Position numbers and translations under genes: made by a program. This document shows, piece after piece, positions 34,978 to 49,165 of a stretch of 64,000 bases of DNA. The stretch is from Liolophura sinensis (Eukaryota > Mollusca > Polyplacophora > Chitonida > Chitonidae), in the NCBI RefSeq assembly GCF_032854445.1, contig NC_088302.1, forward strand, positions 23,201,788 through 23,265,787, given 5' to 3'. The notes beneath the pieces are model-generated. The model was not told the origin of the DNA, searched no databases, and saw only the letters and a program-made list of their open reading frames with translations. Position 1 is the stretch's first letter. Each line of letters opens with the position of its first letter.

Positions 34978-37900
34978 TTTCTTACCAGTGTTATTCTACT
35001 TGGTGAAGGTATTGATGAATATATTCCTATCCGGGCAGAACCCTGTGTGTTACACCAATATGCATGATTATTTTCTGGTCTCATAAGTTGGTCTTTTAAC
35101 TTCTGTAAGGTATGTCTCTGATCAGTGTGTTACTCAGGACTTTCATTTTCAAAGGAGGCTGATCTGCAGTCGTCACCAAAATTTATCACCACTTTGAGTC
35201 GTGATTTATTAAATGTCAACCAGACTCAGGTGTTGCCCAGATATAGGAGAGAACTGATAGAGGTGCAATCCTTTTGAAAACAAGTGCCGCCAAATGTCTA
35301 GATTAGTACATGCCTTGTGGTCAAGCATGTCGGTAAAGAATCTGACTCAGGACATATCTGAACAGGTTTTTAAACACTGATAAAATCAGAGCTTAAGGAG
35401 CATGCCGGCCAGTGTTTAGCGAAAGGTGTATATTCTTTGACAGTTTATGAAGTCAAATGCAGAAAGAAATTAAACTCAGTGCTCTAGCTCTCAAGTTAGT
35501 ACATGGATCTGTCAAACCATTTTATGATGAGTTATGTTCACACAATGCTTCATACAATTTAAGTGATGAAAACTTAAACATAATGTAGATGTATCCATGA
35601 AGTTAGAAACAGGAAAAGCTAGTACACCTACCTGTGATCAGGTGGCATTATGCTCTGTAGCTAGCCTACTAAATAGGCATATATGGGTAAAACGGCCATT
35701 GATTTGACTTCGCCTTACTGAACTATATGAATGAAGTATTCATACAGTCATCTTGCTTTGATACAGACCCTTGTACTCCCTTTCATACAATTAATCCAAG
35801 ATGTTTTAACGACTCTTAATTAAAGTCTAATACCTAAAACATTTTCTTCCTGGAAAGAAAGTACTTGCAATACTGAGAGTATCAAAACTTACCTGTCTGT
35901 GCATCTTTATCACTAAATGTAACTGAGCTTGTATGCTGATAAACAAGTGCATTCATCGACACGAGCAGGTATACCTGTAGGCTTAACGATACAGGTAGGT
36001 CTAAGCACAGGTATGTACAGGTAGATCTACTGATCAGGAGACAGGGGACAAACTTGTTCAGCACAACACGTACTGTACATCTTTTGAGTGATGAGAGATA
36101 ACTGACAATATCACCTTCATGAACTACATGCCTACGTAGACATGGTCTCCTCAAGCGTGAACAAACGATGATCGCCAGATTGAGATGCAAATGGCGCGTT
36201 TTCACGTCAAGATCGGAGAACGATAAAATTTTTTTTTAAATTTTTTTTCCACTCTTCATTCTTGGGATATATAGATCATCTGTTATCAAACAAAGTTGAT
36301 CGCAGGAATCCCAAGGGACGCGTCTGATGCAGACTTAAACATGTAACTATCGGTCGTTAATGAAGACATACCTGTCACATCTTTGACTTCCCCCGCCTTA
36401 TAATAACATATATACCTTACAGGTATAGTAATAAATGGGCATGGTAGTAAATAGTTTTCCCTGAGGCTATATAAGATGGACTTTTATTCACCGCTTTGAA
36501 ATGGTGGTACTGTAGTTTGTTTCCTAGTAATACAAAAGTCATAAGAAATATATGTTCTAGTTAATTACCATACACATCTTCATATAACAAAGTCAAATTG
36601 GCAACTGTTTCCCGAAATAAAAAATGACCATGACATTGAGATTGTCGAATTAAGAATTTTTTGAACAATCCTGTTGTTGTTTGGTCTGGAAGATGATTAT
36701 GCATGGTCACGAATAATTAGTAGTTTGTCTGAAGTTGAAACTGCTTCTTAAACATAGATTGAGTAAATATATCCTGCTAAACGACTCTGTTAAAAAAAAT
36801 CACCTGGGAATTCTCACAAACCAGCCATTTTGACATGATGCATACATTATTAGATATTTAGTACTTAATGAATTTCTTTTTCACCATGGACTACTACAGG
36901 TAACATAGACATATAGGCCTGTGAAGGTTTTGATAATACAATGATTGTGTGGCAATTGTCTGCCGTGTCCAAGAACCGTGACTAATGAAATTCGAGAATT
37001 CATTTTCATCTCTGTCGAGTCTCATCGTTTGGACAGGTATGATATACGGACAGGGTATCTCAGTCCCTGATCTTCTCCATTTCACACACACACCTGTGTA
37101 CTGACATCATTCAGGATGTGTTCATACACGTAAACTGATTTGTAACACCTCACACTTATCTTTGACAGCTTGTCATCAAAACTTAATAAACTTTTCGCAG
37201 TGTATGGAAATGCTGTTTCCTTTCATTAGTTAACTTGCATATGAATTGGTTCATTGTGAGCAGTGTTTCGTCTTCATTTAAATAGTTGGCTAAGTTTTAA
37301 ATTTTAAGACATTCGAGAATACATGTTTTGTTGCGTTTTGTTTATTGACCATATTTGTTAGCAAATACATTTTTAATGTATTATTGCAACATAGCCCAGT
37401 TAGTTTAATTCTGTATGTTTTGTGGAAATTAGTTTTTCAAATTCCATAATTTTTTTTATCTTTATCAGTTTTTTTTCTTTGGTTTTATACTTGGAGTCAC
37501 TTGAAAAACAAAAGAAGAAAATCCATGAATACAATTTTGTATATCCTTATTGTGCATATGTTACGACTCTGGTAAGTTTAGGCCTTTTTCAGTGCTAAAT
37601 TTACCAGTATGCTCTGTGTCATATCTTCGTGGCAAAAGTAAGTATGGTTCTCAAGGAGAACGGTTGAATTCATTAAATTACTGAGAAAAAAATACCTTCA
37701 GAATGTAAAGGTATTTCAGCATCTCTCTCAGATTTTAGTCTTGCAATTTTCTAAGCTGCCATTGGTAACGTAAATTTTGTCGCTACGGTGACGTACATAC
37801 ACATCTGTGTGTGCCAGTAATAAGTATCTTATTATTCACTTTTTTTTTATTTTTAAAAAGTCTAAATTGGAAGTTCATTTCACACCTGCACTAATTACAA

Positions 37901-39745
37901 AAGGCACAGCCGTATGCATTATTCAGTGTGAGAATAAATTATTAGGGTTGAACACAGATGGAAAAAGATAACTCGGACTTCGCGGTCTGAAAATGTTTCA
38001 CGTGAACAAAGCGATGGTTTGTAGCTTTGAGATACAACTGACTGACATACATAACAACTGTAGAAACTGTACTTGTGGAAGAATACAGCTTTTGTGTGAT
38101 AACATCAGGTTATGTATTCATTATGTTTTCGCACACACGGGGATATAATTATGGAAATTGTTCGGTGATGGGTATATATACATACTGTATGTAGGTTAAC
38201 ACTGTGCAAGACTTGCCAAAGCGGCATATGTAGCAGATCGGCTTCGCAGACAAACATTAGGAGTCGCCTTCAGTTATTTCTTCAAATACATTACATACAC
38301 GTGGAAATTTCAATTTCTCAAACTCTCTCTTTCTTCCCCTCCCCCCCCCCACCCATATCCTATTGCCATCTCTATTTCTTTGCTAAGGTACATACACACC
38401 TGTTTACTGTTTCTGAACCACTGTTGAGGACATACAAAAAGATCAAAGCAAATAACGGTATTTTAATTACACACTCATTCCTCTGGCCTATCCTTCGTTA
38501 AAGATGCATACAGACAGGCCTGTATACATGTAGTTTTACAGTAAATTATCAGTTAATCAATAAACCAATCAAATAAATCAATAAATCCCTTTAAGACTTT
38601 TAACTTAACTTTAACTTTATACAAGGATATGTGGAATGTTTGTGAGCACTAGTTACATACCAAATGTTAATTTTTTTTCACCACACTGTTAGCATAGTGT
38701 AGAGATCCATGTACAGTGTATCTAACTTTTAGACAGTTATGTATCTCCTACAGATATATGTCAAGATTGTAGAAGAATAATTGTCAACTTGAATATAAAT
38801 GTGGGATTGTACTCGTGGATCTGTAGCTGATTCAAACAATGTCAACATTATCTATTCTTAATAACTAATTATCTATTTATTGGGCTCTTTTTTTATCAAA
38901 TACCACATTGTACAGGGTTAAAAACTATATCCCAATGAGACCTGAATGAAATGACAGTGTAGAATATTGGAGCACAGTAATGCTGCATGCCAACACCAAA
39001 ATTCATTAATAAAATGCAAGGTAATTAACATACAAAAACAATGAAAGGTTTCAGTTGATGTCGATAAATAGGTAAATAAATGGTAATCTGTACCTACCTG
39101 TATGTATATCATACGTATGACATGCTTGGAGGTTTGGGTTAAAATCCAGATTCTGGGACTGCTCTGGTTGAATGTAATCCTGAGCACTGCGGACCTGTAG
39201 AGTGAACAGTACTGTATGTGAGTGACAGCCTTCAACAGTTGTGTTATCTGCCTGCAATCTACTGAGACAGGTAAATAAAGGGAAAACTGAGGGCGACTTA
39301 TTAAAAAACAATAAGTCTGGCAGTTCTTGTGCCCGAGTGTTGTTTGTACAGTGAGATGGCTGGCAAGAGGTGCACAGATGAAAGGATCAGATACGGTGAG
39401 GCTCACCTAAAGAACCCTCCCCACCCTCCTCTCACCTGACAACTTTACCTGTCACCCCAGGGGCACTTAAGATGGGCCTTTTACCTCACGGGGGCCTGTC
39501 AGTTACCTGACCACTTAAAGCTTTAAAACGAACTGACAGTGGTGGGTTGGGATTGAGCCAGTCTCATACTATCAGATTAGTTACATACTAAGGCTTTTCA
39601 CTCTTCACACTTATTCCTTCTGTCCCCCAGCTGATCATAAACACTTCACCCTGGGGGCAATGCACACTTCACCACTAAAGCCTCGGACACTTTAACCTTA
39701 GCCAGCTCTTTTACAAGTTACAGAAGGCTAAATCTCACTGGTAAT
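34978..39745. other. Unique AT-rich DNA, no gene supported
   Basis: No exon was recognised. A local cluster of CAGGTA hexamers lies at 35966-36024. A tail-like piece AACCAATCAAATAAATC at about 38560-38590 may be the end of a lost SINE. Homopolymer C at about 38340-38350. Confidence 0.4.
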
Positions 39746-42700
39746 TGGAAATTTTCTGCTAGACTACACTTTTTCAGGTGATTTTTTTCTTTGGTGGAAA
39801 TTACTTCAGGTTTCCTTTGCGTTAGGTTCATGAGATGAAATTAAGACATCTCTTTGCACTGAATGTCACCCTGTGAAAATTAGACCAGCCTAGACAAATT
39901 AACCAAACTCAGTCCTGCTTTTGTTTGCAAGACGGTGCTAGTAGGTGGCGCTCTGATGCTGACCACGGATTACTTTTGGCACACTTCTAACACCCAGTTC
40001 AGAAGAGAAAGATAGCCCCCTGTAGGGGAGATAATTGCACCCAGTAGGGGCCCAACAGGATATGCCCACTGAGTTATATAGGTGCATACCCACTACTGTT
40101 TCCACTTTCACGTTGTCACCACAGTAAACAGAGGGGGACAAGTGATAATAAAGATCAAGGATTAGTGGTAATGGGATTGGATCAGGATATGCACATGTCA
40201 AAACCAGGAGTTTTTTTCTGCTAACTAGAGAATTTTATAGGTAACAGATTTCTTCAACTTGCAAAAGTTGAATTCTCTGATGAATGAGACAGAAATGCCA
40301 TCTATCCTATTCCCGAAATGTTTTCTCCATGAATAATATATAATAAAAACGAGAGTGTCTAATAAAAGATCTAAGCAGGTAATGGATATACTTCAGTATA
40401 TGTAAACATATGTAGGTCATCAATGCAACATCTGGTGGCAAAATTATTGTAATTGTTGGGAACCACTCATTCTCTGTAAGCTTCTTAGCAATTGTTGTTC
40501 TCAAAAAATGCCTCAGTGAAGCATCAATTATAGGTTTTGCACAAATGAAGTTTGGCTAACAATGCATGCAGAATATGTCTCGGGTTTTAGGGGCTTAGAT
40601 TAAGATGGAATGATCATCCAGTGATCGATCAGCAGTATCAATTGTATTTAAACCCGTTTTACAAGGAAGACTAGATACCATAGATTCAATCTCTGCGATA
40701 ATTTGAAATTTTCCGCTAGACCACACTTTTTCAGTCATCTGTTTTCTTTGATGGAAATGAATTTCCTGAGATCGGTTTTGTGGGCTAGACTCTTTATAGT
40801 CATGATTATCTGGTAAAACGGAATGGCCCCAGTGGTAAACCAAACTGTTGCCCTTCTCTCTTGGCAGACAATGGCGGTGGGTGGTGCTGTCATCATAACT
40901 GCTAATTACCTCGGACACACTTCTAACAACTGCCCCTCTCCTCTCATACCCCGGACTACCCCACCACCCACCACCCACACACTATTGGAGATAATGTCAT
41001 CCAGGATGTGCCCACTAAGATGAGCTGTTTTACCCATCGTCACTTTACAAGTTCTTGGTCATTCTTTATGTGATGCTGAATAGCAAAAACTGAAAAAGGT
41101 AGATTAGTGTAAATGGGATTTTACTTAGGCTGTACCAAGGTCAGAAGACAGTCTTGACTAAAACTGCTGGAATTCTGTTATCACAAGAAATCCTATCCTC
41201 ACATTCACCCATGACTCGATCCCAAAATGGTCCAGAGAAGTGGATTATCAGCATGGTTCAAAAGACAGGCACTATCAAAGCACACTATGCTCCAATTAAG
41301 ATGAATAATTTATGCCCATTATTAATTATTCAGGAACATTGTGCAACATCTGATTTGATCAATTAATTCTGAATATATGCATAGCAAGCTGTTGTGTTCG
41401 TGAAAATGCCTAGAAGAGAAACAAACACATTCAAACATACTGGCAGATGATTATGATATTTACTGGTCTCATATTGAACTGGTATAGAACCCATGCAAAA
41501 GCTTTTTGCACAGCAATATTTTGCTTTAAGCATAATTGTCAATATCAGGGTACATGGAGTGGTTCTCTCCAGGCTCTATTTGGTTTGATTATTTCACAGA
41601 CTTAGCCACAATCCTGTATGTGAAATTTTGTCAAAAAATCCATTCAAGTTAGTAAAGAAATAAAATGCACAGTTTTACAAGTAGATTCAAAGTGAGACAC
41701 ATCCTAATTATTCAAGAATTTCATAATGTCACTTGTAATTGCTGACACCTAATTAATTATTATATGTCAGCCATAACAGAGCTTGACCCTATCAATATCA
41801 GGAACTTTTTTGAGACAAGACTTTTTCAGTTTGTCTTTGATAGGAATGTCTTCTTTATAGTTCTAAGCTACAGACATCTGTTTGTAATGATCGGTCTCAG
41901 ACTGGGACCCAAACTGTTGCCATTCAGGTTGTCAGAACATGCCAGTGGGTGGTACTGTTGCTCTAGTCATTAATTACCCATAGAGCACACTTTTGTTGAA
42001 CTTTGCACAGCTAACCAGTAAAAATGTTGCTCTCTAAATCATTATAAGAAACCAATAACTTTTAACTCTCCTTTTTTCTCCACCCACACATGGATATGGA
42101 TATTGGTTTTGCTGTGAAAAGGATAGATTTGAAAGGGCAATGTTGTTCAGATCTCCAACATTCCATGAACTTTTAATGGAAGATGTCTGCTGTAAGAGAA
42201 TGGAATGCATGCTTGTACACAGTTAAAGTTAGCCTCAAAATATCACTGATAGAAAAACCAGCACAATTAGCAATAACTGCAACATCCCAAAAAACGGTGA
42301 TGTCTTGGACTCGGAACACACCACCACATTAAGTGGCTTGAGTTAATAGATATGATGTTGAAGAGAACGAGCGACTTTATACAGAGCTGCTTGTCTGACC
42401 AAAAAAAAGTTACATAGAAACTCGGGGAAATAACAAAATTTGGAAAGCATAGGTCAAGATTTTGAAATGTCCAGGCAGAAAATCATCTTACACACAAGTA
42501 TTATGTAAAATGGTGTAGTCCTTGGCCCGTTAACGGTTTCAAGGAGAATACAAGATGTCATGCTAAATAAATACCATTTAACTTTATGTTACGTATATAC
42601 AAAATCAAATAACTCTTTAAATCCACTAGTGTACATCTCAGATTTAATTTATCTCAAAGACTGGAAATTGTGCTTGATCACAGTTCCTAGCCAAACCTTC

Positions 42701-43080
42701 TTTTCATTTCATGGATCCATCCATCTTAGTCTCAGATCGATCTAAAAGTCTGGTTATTAGTTTGTTCCATTAGCTAGACATTTGTTTGCAGACATGGTGT
42801 GAGTATAGGCTGGACTGTTTCAGACTTCAAACCAAACTATATGTTGTACTCCAGACATAGGTGACACTGCCATACTGACCAGTAATTACCTGGAGCACAC
42901 TTCTAACATCTAGTTTACAGGGGTGAGGTACGTACCCCCATAAGGGGAGATACTGTTGCCCAGATGGGGTCTTCCTGCACAGGATGTACCCACTGAGTTG
43001 ACCTGCCCACTGCTGGTCACTTAACCACTTGGCCTCTCTAATTAATCACAGGTAGTCCGCATACAATTGCAATGGACTTT
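39746..43080 (+). repeat. Four degenerate copies of a roughly 1-kb unit
   Basis: Copies start near 39746, 40703, 41795 and about 42760. Shared landmarks in order are GAAATTTTC-GCTAGAC-ACACTTTTTCAG and CTTTG-TGGAAAT (copies 1 and 2), then CCAAACT, a CAGAC-TAGG/GTGGGTGGTAC piece, TAATTACC, and GCACACTTCTAAC. GGGGAGATA-T-G-C and GGATRTGCCCACTRAG follow in copies 1, 2 and 4. The GAAATTTTC landmark is offset by 957 bp between copies 1 and 2. The third copy is the most eroded. Unit origin is unknown; short ORFs in it (such as 40595-40978 and 40823-41023) are not conserved between copies. Confidence 0.6.
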
Positions 43081-46000
43081 GTAAGTGTTTAATGGGGTAA
43101 AGAAATGCTCATGCTTTAACTTTTATAGTTTTTGGAAATGCTAAAATTTGGTCATTTGATCATTTGTAAATTTCTGGTGTTAATTGTTTACTATACAGTT
43201 AACCTGAAAAGGCTTTATTTCAGTCACTCCACACCCACCCACCCATCCTTTACCAGACTTTGCATATTGAAGTTAACCCAGCCTGGAAGGTTTATGAAGA
43301 CTTGCTGGAGAGCAGTATGAGAGAAAGGTTGCCCTATGTCAAAAGTTACATAACAAATAAGTAATAATAATGTGAAAATTGATGATCTAGTAAATGTGAA
43401 AAATAAGCTGTCATTGGGAAAGTCAACTTTTTTGTTACTTCATATGATTGACAATTTCTGCACATTGTCACGTTTTTTGGGTTTTTTTTTTTTGTTTGGC
43501 ACGGATGGGTTATTGGTGAAACAACAAAAAGTGAAGTGATTGTTATGGATTTGATACTTTTTGTGTGTGTGTGTGTGACTACATAATACTTGCATATCTG
43601 AGCATCAGTTAAAACTTGTCCACTCTGTTGATGTGTTGAAAATTCCTTCACCACAATACAGTGTTTTTAATTAATGTGCAGTATTTGTTAATGTTTGAGA
43701 CTGCAGGATTTGAAAGCTCTTCATTCCATTAAAACAAGACAACAGAATAGTCACAATAATTCACTGGATTGTTCATTGAGTTATTACGATTCTAAATACT
43801 CTCATTCCGTCGTCATAAAAGATTTTGTGGGTGCCTTTTGACTGTTCACAAATCCTCGCATGTAAATCTTGGCAGTATGAACAAATTCTGGCTCAGTTGA
43901 CTTCTTTGAAAGTGGAGATGCTTTTTAAAAGTACAGTCATAGTTTACTGCCTTTTAAGTGAGTAATCAGAATGGGAGTTTAGCTGCTACGGATCAATACT
44001 GGGAGGCGAAAAGCCAGTAAAGTGTTTGAGCGAGGATAGATGTCTAAAGTGCTGGAACACTTTTTTAAAAAGAAAAACCCTAATGGAAATGGAATCGTTC
44101 GTCGTCAGCGAAAATAAGGACGAAAATCCAATTTCCTGTGACATGTATGTTGGCCAGTTAAGAAGTGAAATGTGACACAGTTCAATGAGGTCTTGTGTTC
44201 AGCAGGGAATGATATGTATGGAAATCAGAACGAATGCAAATGAAGAGGAAGACAGTGGTCTGCTCTGTTATGCTGTGTTTACATTATCTAGTATGGCAGG
44301 TGATGGAGCCTGAAATGGCTTCAGATTTGCATGTATATTGGGGGATTTTTTTTTTTTTTTTAGGTCAGAATGTGCGGACAGAAGAGATACAACATCCAGT
44401 AGTGATCTGTGCGATGACAGACAGAGGCTATATTGTGATGAGAAAGGTAATCAAGCAAGTCTCAACTGCCCATATACTGGACGCATGATCATTGATCTAG
44501 GGGGAGCGCCTAGGGAAGATCACAGGCACCAAGTTTATATGTGTATTTGATGTCACATCCCGGGCTATTGCAATAATGAAACTTAGAGGGTTTTTTGTCG
44601 ATTAAAGGCAATACCATTTAGCAAGTTTTTTTCCCTTCCACATGCTGTAGTTATAAAATTTGTAGCACGACAATGGTAAGCGTTGTGTATATGCATAAAA
44701 CAAGGAAAGTTGATTGCTAAAATATTAAACACCAAGTAGATGGACCAGTATTATATTCCACTTTGATAGTATCTTACTAAACTGTATACTGCTTTGATGA
44801 ACAAACAGTAACGGTACAAAGATAAGTAAAATGAAAGAACACAAACAAATTAAGCAAGCATAAGTTAAAAGATCACAGAAATTTATATCTAAAACTGATG
44901 TATTTATCTTGTAGATTTCTTTTTGTTGTTGTATGCCTGCACCAAACAAGAACTATTTTAACATTAAATATGATATTTGGAATGTACAGAAAAGAAAATA
45001 ATTGTTTCATGGGAACTTCGAGTGGTCCCATCAACTGATCATAGAATTCAAACATTTATCTGCATTTCGTTATCTACTGGTGGTTTTGGATATATACTTT
45101 CTAACGTGACTGTTCTGTATTTCTTTCACTGTCTATTCCTTATTTTGGTGACCACACTTCTCCTTGACCGCAGCTATCCTAGTTTCCATCATCCTCAGGT
45201 TTGAGAACAATCCCTGTAGGTGCCTCTATTAACATAAGGTAGTTTACACAATGGCGTTATTAGATCTGTCAATTTAGCACATCATTTGACCTTTCCAGAC
45301 TGACATTTCAGGCCTCCTGAGGGTGGTGGGGAAAATGTTGATTTGTCACATATAGGTAGAGTAATGTCAGTGTCTGGCATCACAGACATTTCCTCTGATG
45401 TCTTCACACAGCTATGTGAATAGGAAGACAGAGTAGGAGGGCAGCTAGTGCTTAGCCAGAAGCATTCCCCACTGTACCATTAACTTATACACATATGTAA
45501 GCTAAAATTCGAGGTGGAGATGGCATGGTTTTAATGTTCTGGCATCCAGGACAGTATTGTTAGATTTATTGTCGATGCATGTATTGATGATGTAGAGACA
45601 AGATGCGTACAGTAAAAAGAAATTATCGGTTTTGTCTCTTGTCCATGCCTCTGAATTAAATTGAAGTATGTATGTATGTATGTTTGGGGTCTTACATCAC
45701 AGGACTTAGCAATGTTTCAGTCATATGAGACGACGAGGAGTGATTAGGTGTGTGTACATATACTGTATCTTCATGTGGCAGGGAGAGCCCATGTTGCCAA
45801 AGTGTTGCTGCCGCTGAAGCATCATGCCGAAGACACCAGACATGACACCCCGCCCATTATGCTGACACTGTGCCAACCAGTCCCATTTCCTTGCTCTAAC
45901 CTCACAGTGCTGAAGATCTCAATCTGTATAATCATAAAGCTAGAAAATGTACACTTTGTATCGTTTATCAGGTTTAGCTGTTGATACTGACTGCTTGATT

Positions 46001-46811
46001 GACCAATTTATACATAAATAAATCTGTGTTAATTGGCATGTTTAGTCCTGTCCATTACTAGATGCCTCAGTGGACTTCACTAAAAAGAAAAAAAAAATTT
46101 GTGGTAACATCTAGAAGAAGAAAAAACATGCAGTTTATTTAAATTGTGTGTACCTTAATGAAGTTGGTATATTCTTGACTATTGTAATACAGATAAGCCG
46201 GTGTAAAGCAGATTTTATATGTATTTTTTTTCTTTTATTTCTTTTCTGATGGAACCAATATCATTGCTTGACTATGGGCTGAGCACTATGAGTGTTGCAT
46301 AGTTGCATTATATAGTGACACGCCTGCTTGACCTGTGGTTGTTGAGATGTCCCAGTTCCCACCAGTATGTCGAGTACCTGTTAACTCTGTCAGGTCTCAC
46401 TTGTGGTAAGTATACACCACGTCTCTTTCTATCGACTCACATTTCTACCCGCCACACAGCCGTTTGATCACATAATTAATGTGCCGACAGTAAGAGGTAA
46501 TTTTACCATAGCCCTGTCATGAAGGGGAGGTAAATGAAGTGTTTCTTCCAGAAATGCCGAACCATTCTTCAGGACGGTATCAACATCGAAAATATCTGAT
46601 CTAGAAGTCAATATTGACTATGCTTTTAAATTCCAGTGACCATGCATCTCAAATCTCACTCTTCATTTTCTTATCTCTTCATCTCACCAGCATACCTCCC
46701 AACCTCCTATCTCTCCCCACCCACTTTGAACACACATGTCCCTTCAAAATACACCTTAAAACTACACCTTGAATTAGTGCACAAATTTACAAATCACGGA
46801 AGACTGATATA
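43081..46811. other. Unique AT-rich DNA, no gene supported
   Basis: Short simple tracts include (GT)n at about 43563-43577 and (TATG)n at about 45666-45682. No exon or RNA gene could be supported. Confidence 0.4.
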
Positions 46812-47035
46812 CAGATAACTTTATACATGTTTACATTCATCTGTCGACCATTGCGTAAACAGCACAGATAACTTTATACATGTTTACATTCATCTGTCGA
46901 CTATAGCGTAAACAGCACAGATAACTTTATACATGTTTACATTCATCTGTCGACTATAGCGTAAACAGCACAGATAACTTTATACATGTTTACATTCATC
47001 TGTCGACCATTGCGTAAACAGCACAGATAACTTTT
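46812..47035 (+). repeat. 53-bp tandem repeat, 4.2 copies
   Basis: Units start at 46812, 46865, 46918 and 46971 with CAGATAACTTTATACATG, and a partial fifth starts at 47024. Copies 1 and 4 have GACCATTGCGT where copies 2 and 3 have GACTATAGCGT. The units are otherwise essentially identical, so the expansion is recent. Confidence 0.95.
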
Positions 47036-48699
47036 AAGAGTGTTTGGAATTTTATGTTAATTTGTTCAGGAAAATAATAATTCACGTGCGAGGAAGAAAA
47101 TATGCTAAATGTAGTTTCAGCCAGTCTTTTAGTCACGCTATTACAGAGATCATACAGGTATAATACGGAACTTCTCTGGACACTAGAGAACAGATATCGA
47201 ATTTACACACAAATTATCGTACAAGACTACAATGTATGGTTTGATTAATTTGTATTAAAACAAATAATCTCCACGAACAGATACTAGCTTATTATAGGTA
47301 TCTATAGGTACCTGGATATTACAGGTGATCTGTATTGCAGGTGTCATGGAGACTTTGATCAGTTCTAGCTTCAAGTACATGTAGGGTTATACATGTATCT
47401 TCAGTAAAAGTAAATTTAACAAGAAACCCCAATATCTTACCTGTTAGATCTACTGGTAAGTGAAAAAAATCCTCCTCTTAATCAAAGATAATCCAGAACA
47501 TGAATAGCGACATCAAATCAGCCTTGGTGTCCTGGCTATCTGGGTGTTAATTAAATTTCCCACAGAATGTAATAGCTTGCTAATGTGTTGTTGCGTTGAC
47601 ATCAACGCTGCACATCACTGCAATTGCTGCACATGTTTAGTTGCACATACAGAGGTGCAGATCTGAACTGATCAGTCTCATGACGGATGGATGAACCAGT
47701 GTCTTAGCCTGTCTTAATTCTGCTGTCCGGCTTGTAAACCTACCCTGTTTTGTTTGTAGTGCCTAAAGCTGTGCCATTGGCAGAGTATAACAGGTCTGTA
47801 ATATCCACTGCACAGTAGCGGGACTTGCTGTTCCCGCTAAAGAGGCTGTGTGAAAAAGAGCCTGGAGTCTTGTGCATGTTCATTGATCCTTGACTAGTAA
47901 TGACTATAAGACGGTCCGCAGTGCATCCTAGATACTGATAGCCGTGGGACGATTTTCCACGCTCTCTCTCTCTCAGATATGTCCGATGCCATTGATAACA
48001 TCTAGGACGGGCACTTTTCACACTGTTTTCATGCAAAACACAGTATTTGAATTTTTGCATGTTTGAATATACATGAAGCTTACAGTGAAAGTGCCATAAT
48101 TTAAAGTCAGATCTCTTGTAAAGATCTGACAACTGTGTCATGTACATATATATGACTGTATATGGGTCTGCTTGTGGGTATCTCACCCTAACTCTGAAGG
48201 TTAATAGTAAGTTATGCTGCCTGAGCCATGGGGCGTAGAAAACAGTGTGTGTAAGGCTGGGGGGGGGGGGGGGGGGGGAATCAGGCATTCAACACCCACT
48301 GGGAGTCTAGCTAGATCTCTCTACCCAACATATCTGTCTATCTGTAGTTTAAGCAGGTTCACAATTTCCCTGACCGGAAGTCTGGTTTGTGGTGCTCACT
48401 CAGGTTTATAGCCACAAATATTTATAGTTCTGTTTTGTTTTTTTTTTGTTTTTTGAATTAAGATATATACATACCTTAATCACTGAAGTATGTATCCCCA
48501 TGTATTAAATCTGTATGTATATCAAGAAAAGGATGAAAAAAAAGAGACCTCATGGCTCACAGCTAAATGATGTAGTATTATATTCAGGTCTTTTTGGACT
48601 TGCCTTTATAAAGCAGTAGTATATCGTGTATGTTGACGGCTATTTATGTTTTAGTTTTTGTTTAATTTTTGGATATGTGGCTTACAAGCACTGCAATTT
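47036..48699. other. Unique DNA with poly-G tract; no gene supported
   Basis: The 182-codon minus frame at 47740-48288 begins inside a poly-G/poly-C run at about 48259-48278 and shows no domain. It is probably chance. Confidence 0.45.
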
Positions 48700-49165
48700 T
48701 CTGACACATGCACATTCATACTATGGACAGCTCAAATTTTTAGACACACTTTCATACTCCTCACAGTCAAGTTTTTAGACACACTTTCACACTCCTCACG
48801 GTCAAATTTGCAGACACACTTTCATACTAATCACGGCACGATTTTCAGACAGACACTTTCATACTCCTCACGGTACAATTTTCAGACACACTTTCATATT
48901 CCTCACGGTACAATTTTCAGAACCACTTAAGTTGCAGTGAGTTCAAGTCCAGCTCATGCTGACTTCCTCTCCGGCCGTAAGTGGGAAGGTCTGTCAGCAA
49001 CCTGCGGATGGTCGTGGGTTTCCCCCGGGCTGTGCCCGGTTTCCACCCACCATAATGCTGGCCGCCGTCGTATAAGTGAAATATTCTTGAGTACGGCGTA
49101 AAACACCAATCAAAAAAAAAAAAAAAAAAAAAAAAACTTAAGTTACATACTCCTTACAGTGGAGG
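48700..49165 (+). repeat. Second ~35-bp tandem array, interrupted by a SINE
   Basis: About six to seven units of 35-37 bp share CAGACACACTTTCATACTCC and TCACGGTACAA-type ends. The sequence is unrelated to the 3.6-6.2 kb array despite the equal period. The array is split: a unit begins TTTTCAGAACCACTTAAGTT at about 48914-48933 and resumes as ACATACTCCTTACAGT after the SINE at 49145. The 90-codon plus ORF at 48658-48930 follows the repeat and is an artefact. Confidence 0.85.
48925..49144 (+). mobile_element. SINE inserted in a tandem array, 9-bp target-site duplication
   Basis: The element spans 48934-49135. It starts GCAGTGAGTTCAAG, so the A-box half of the tRNA head is missing. The body is close to the family consensus, and the tail is a pure poly-A run rather than (AAAT)n. 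ACTTAAGTT flanks it at 48925-48933 and 49136-49144. The host repeat unit continues on both sides, which confirms the insertion. Confidence 0.96.

Noticed and set aside
45505-45555. Second tRNA-like segment (GGTGGAGATGGCATGG)
   Set aside because: It shares a short string with the remnant at 33541-33612 but has no B box or stem support.
47740-48288. 182-codon minus-strand ORF
   Set aside because: It starts in a poly-C run read as prolines and has no domain; judged to be chance.
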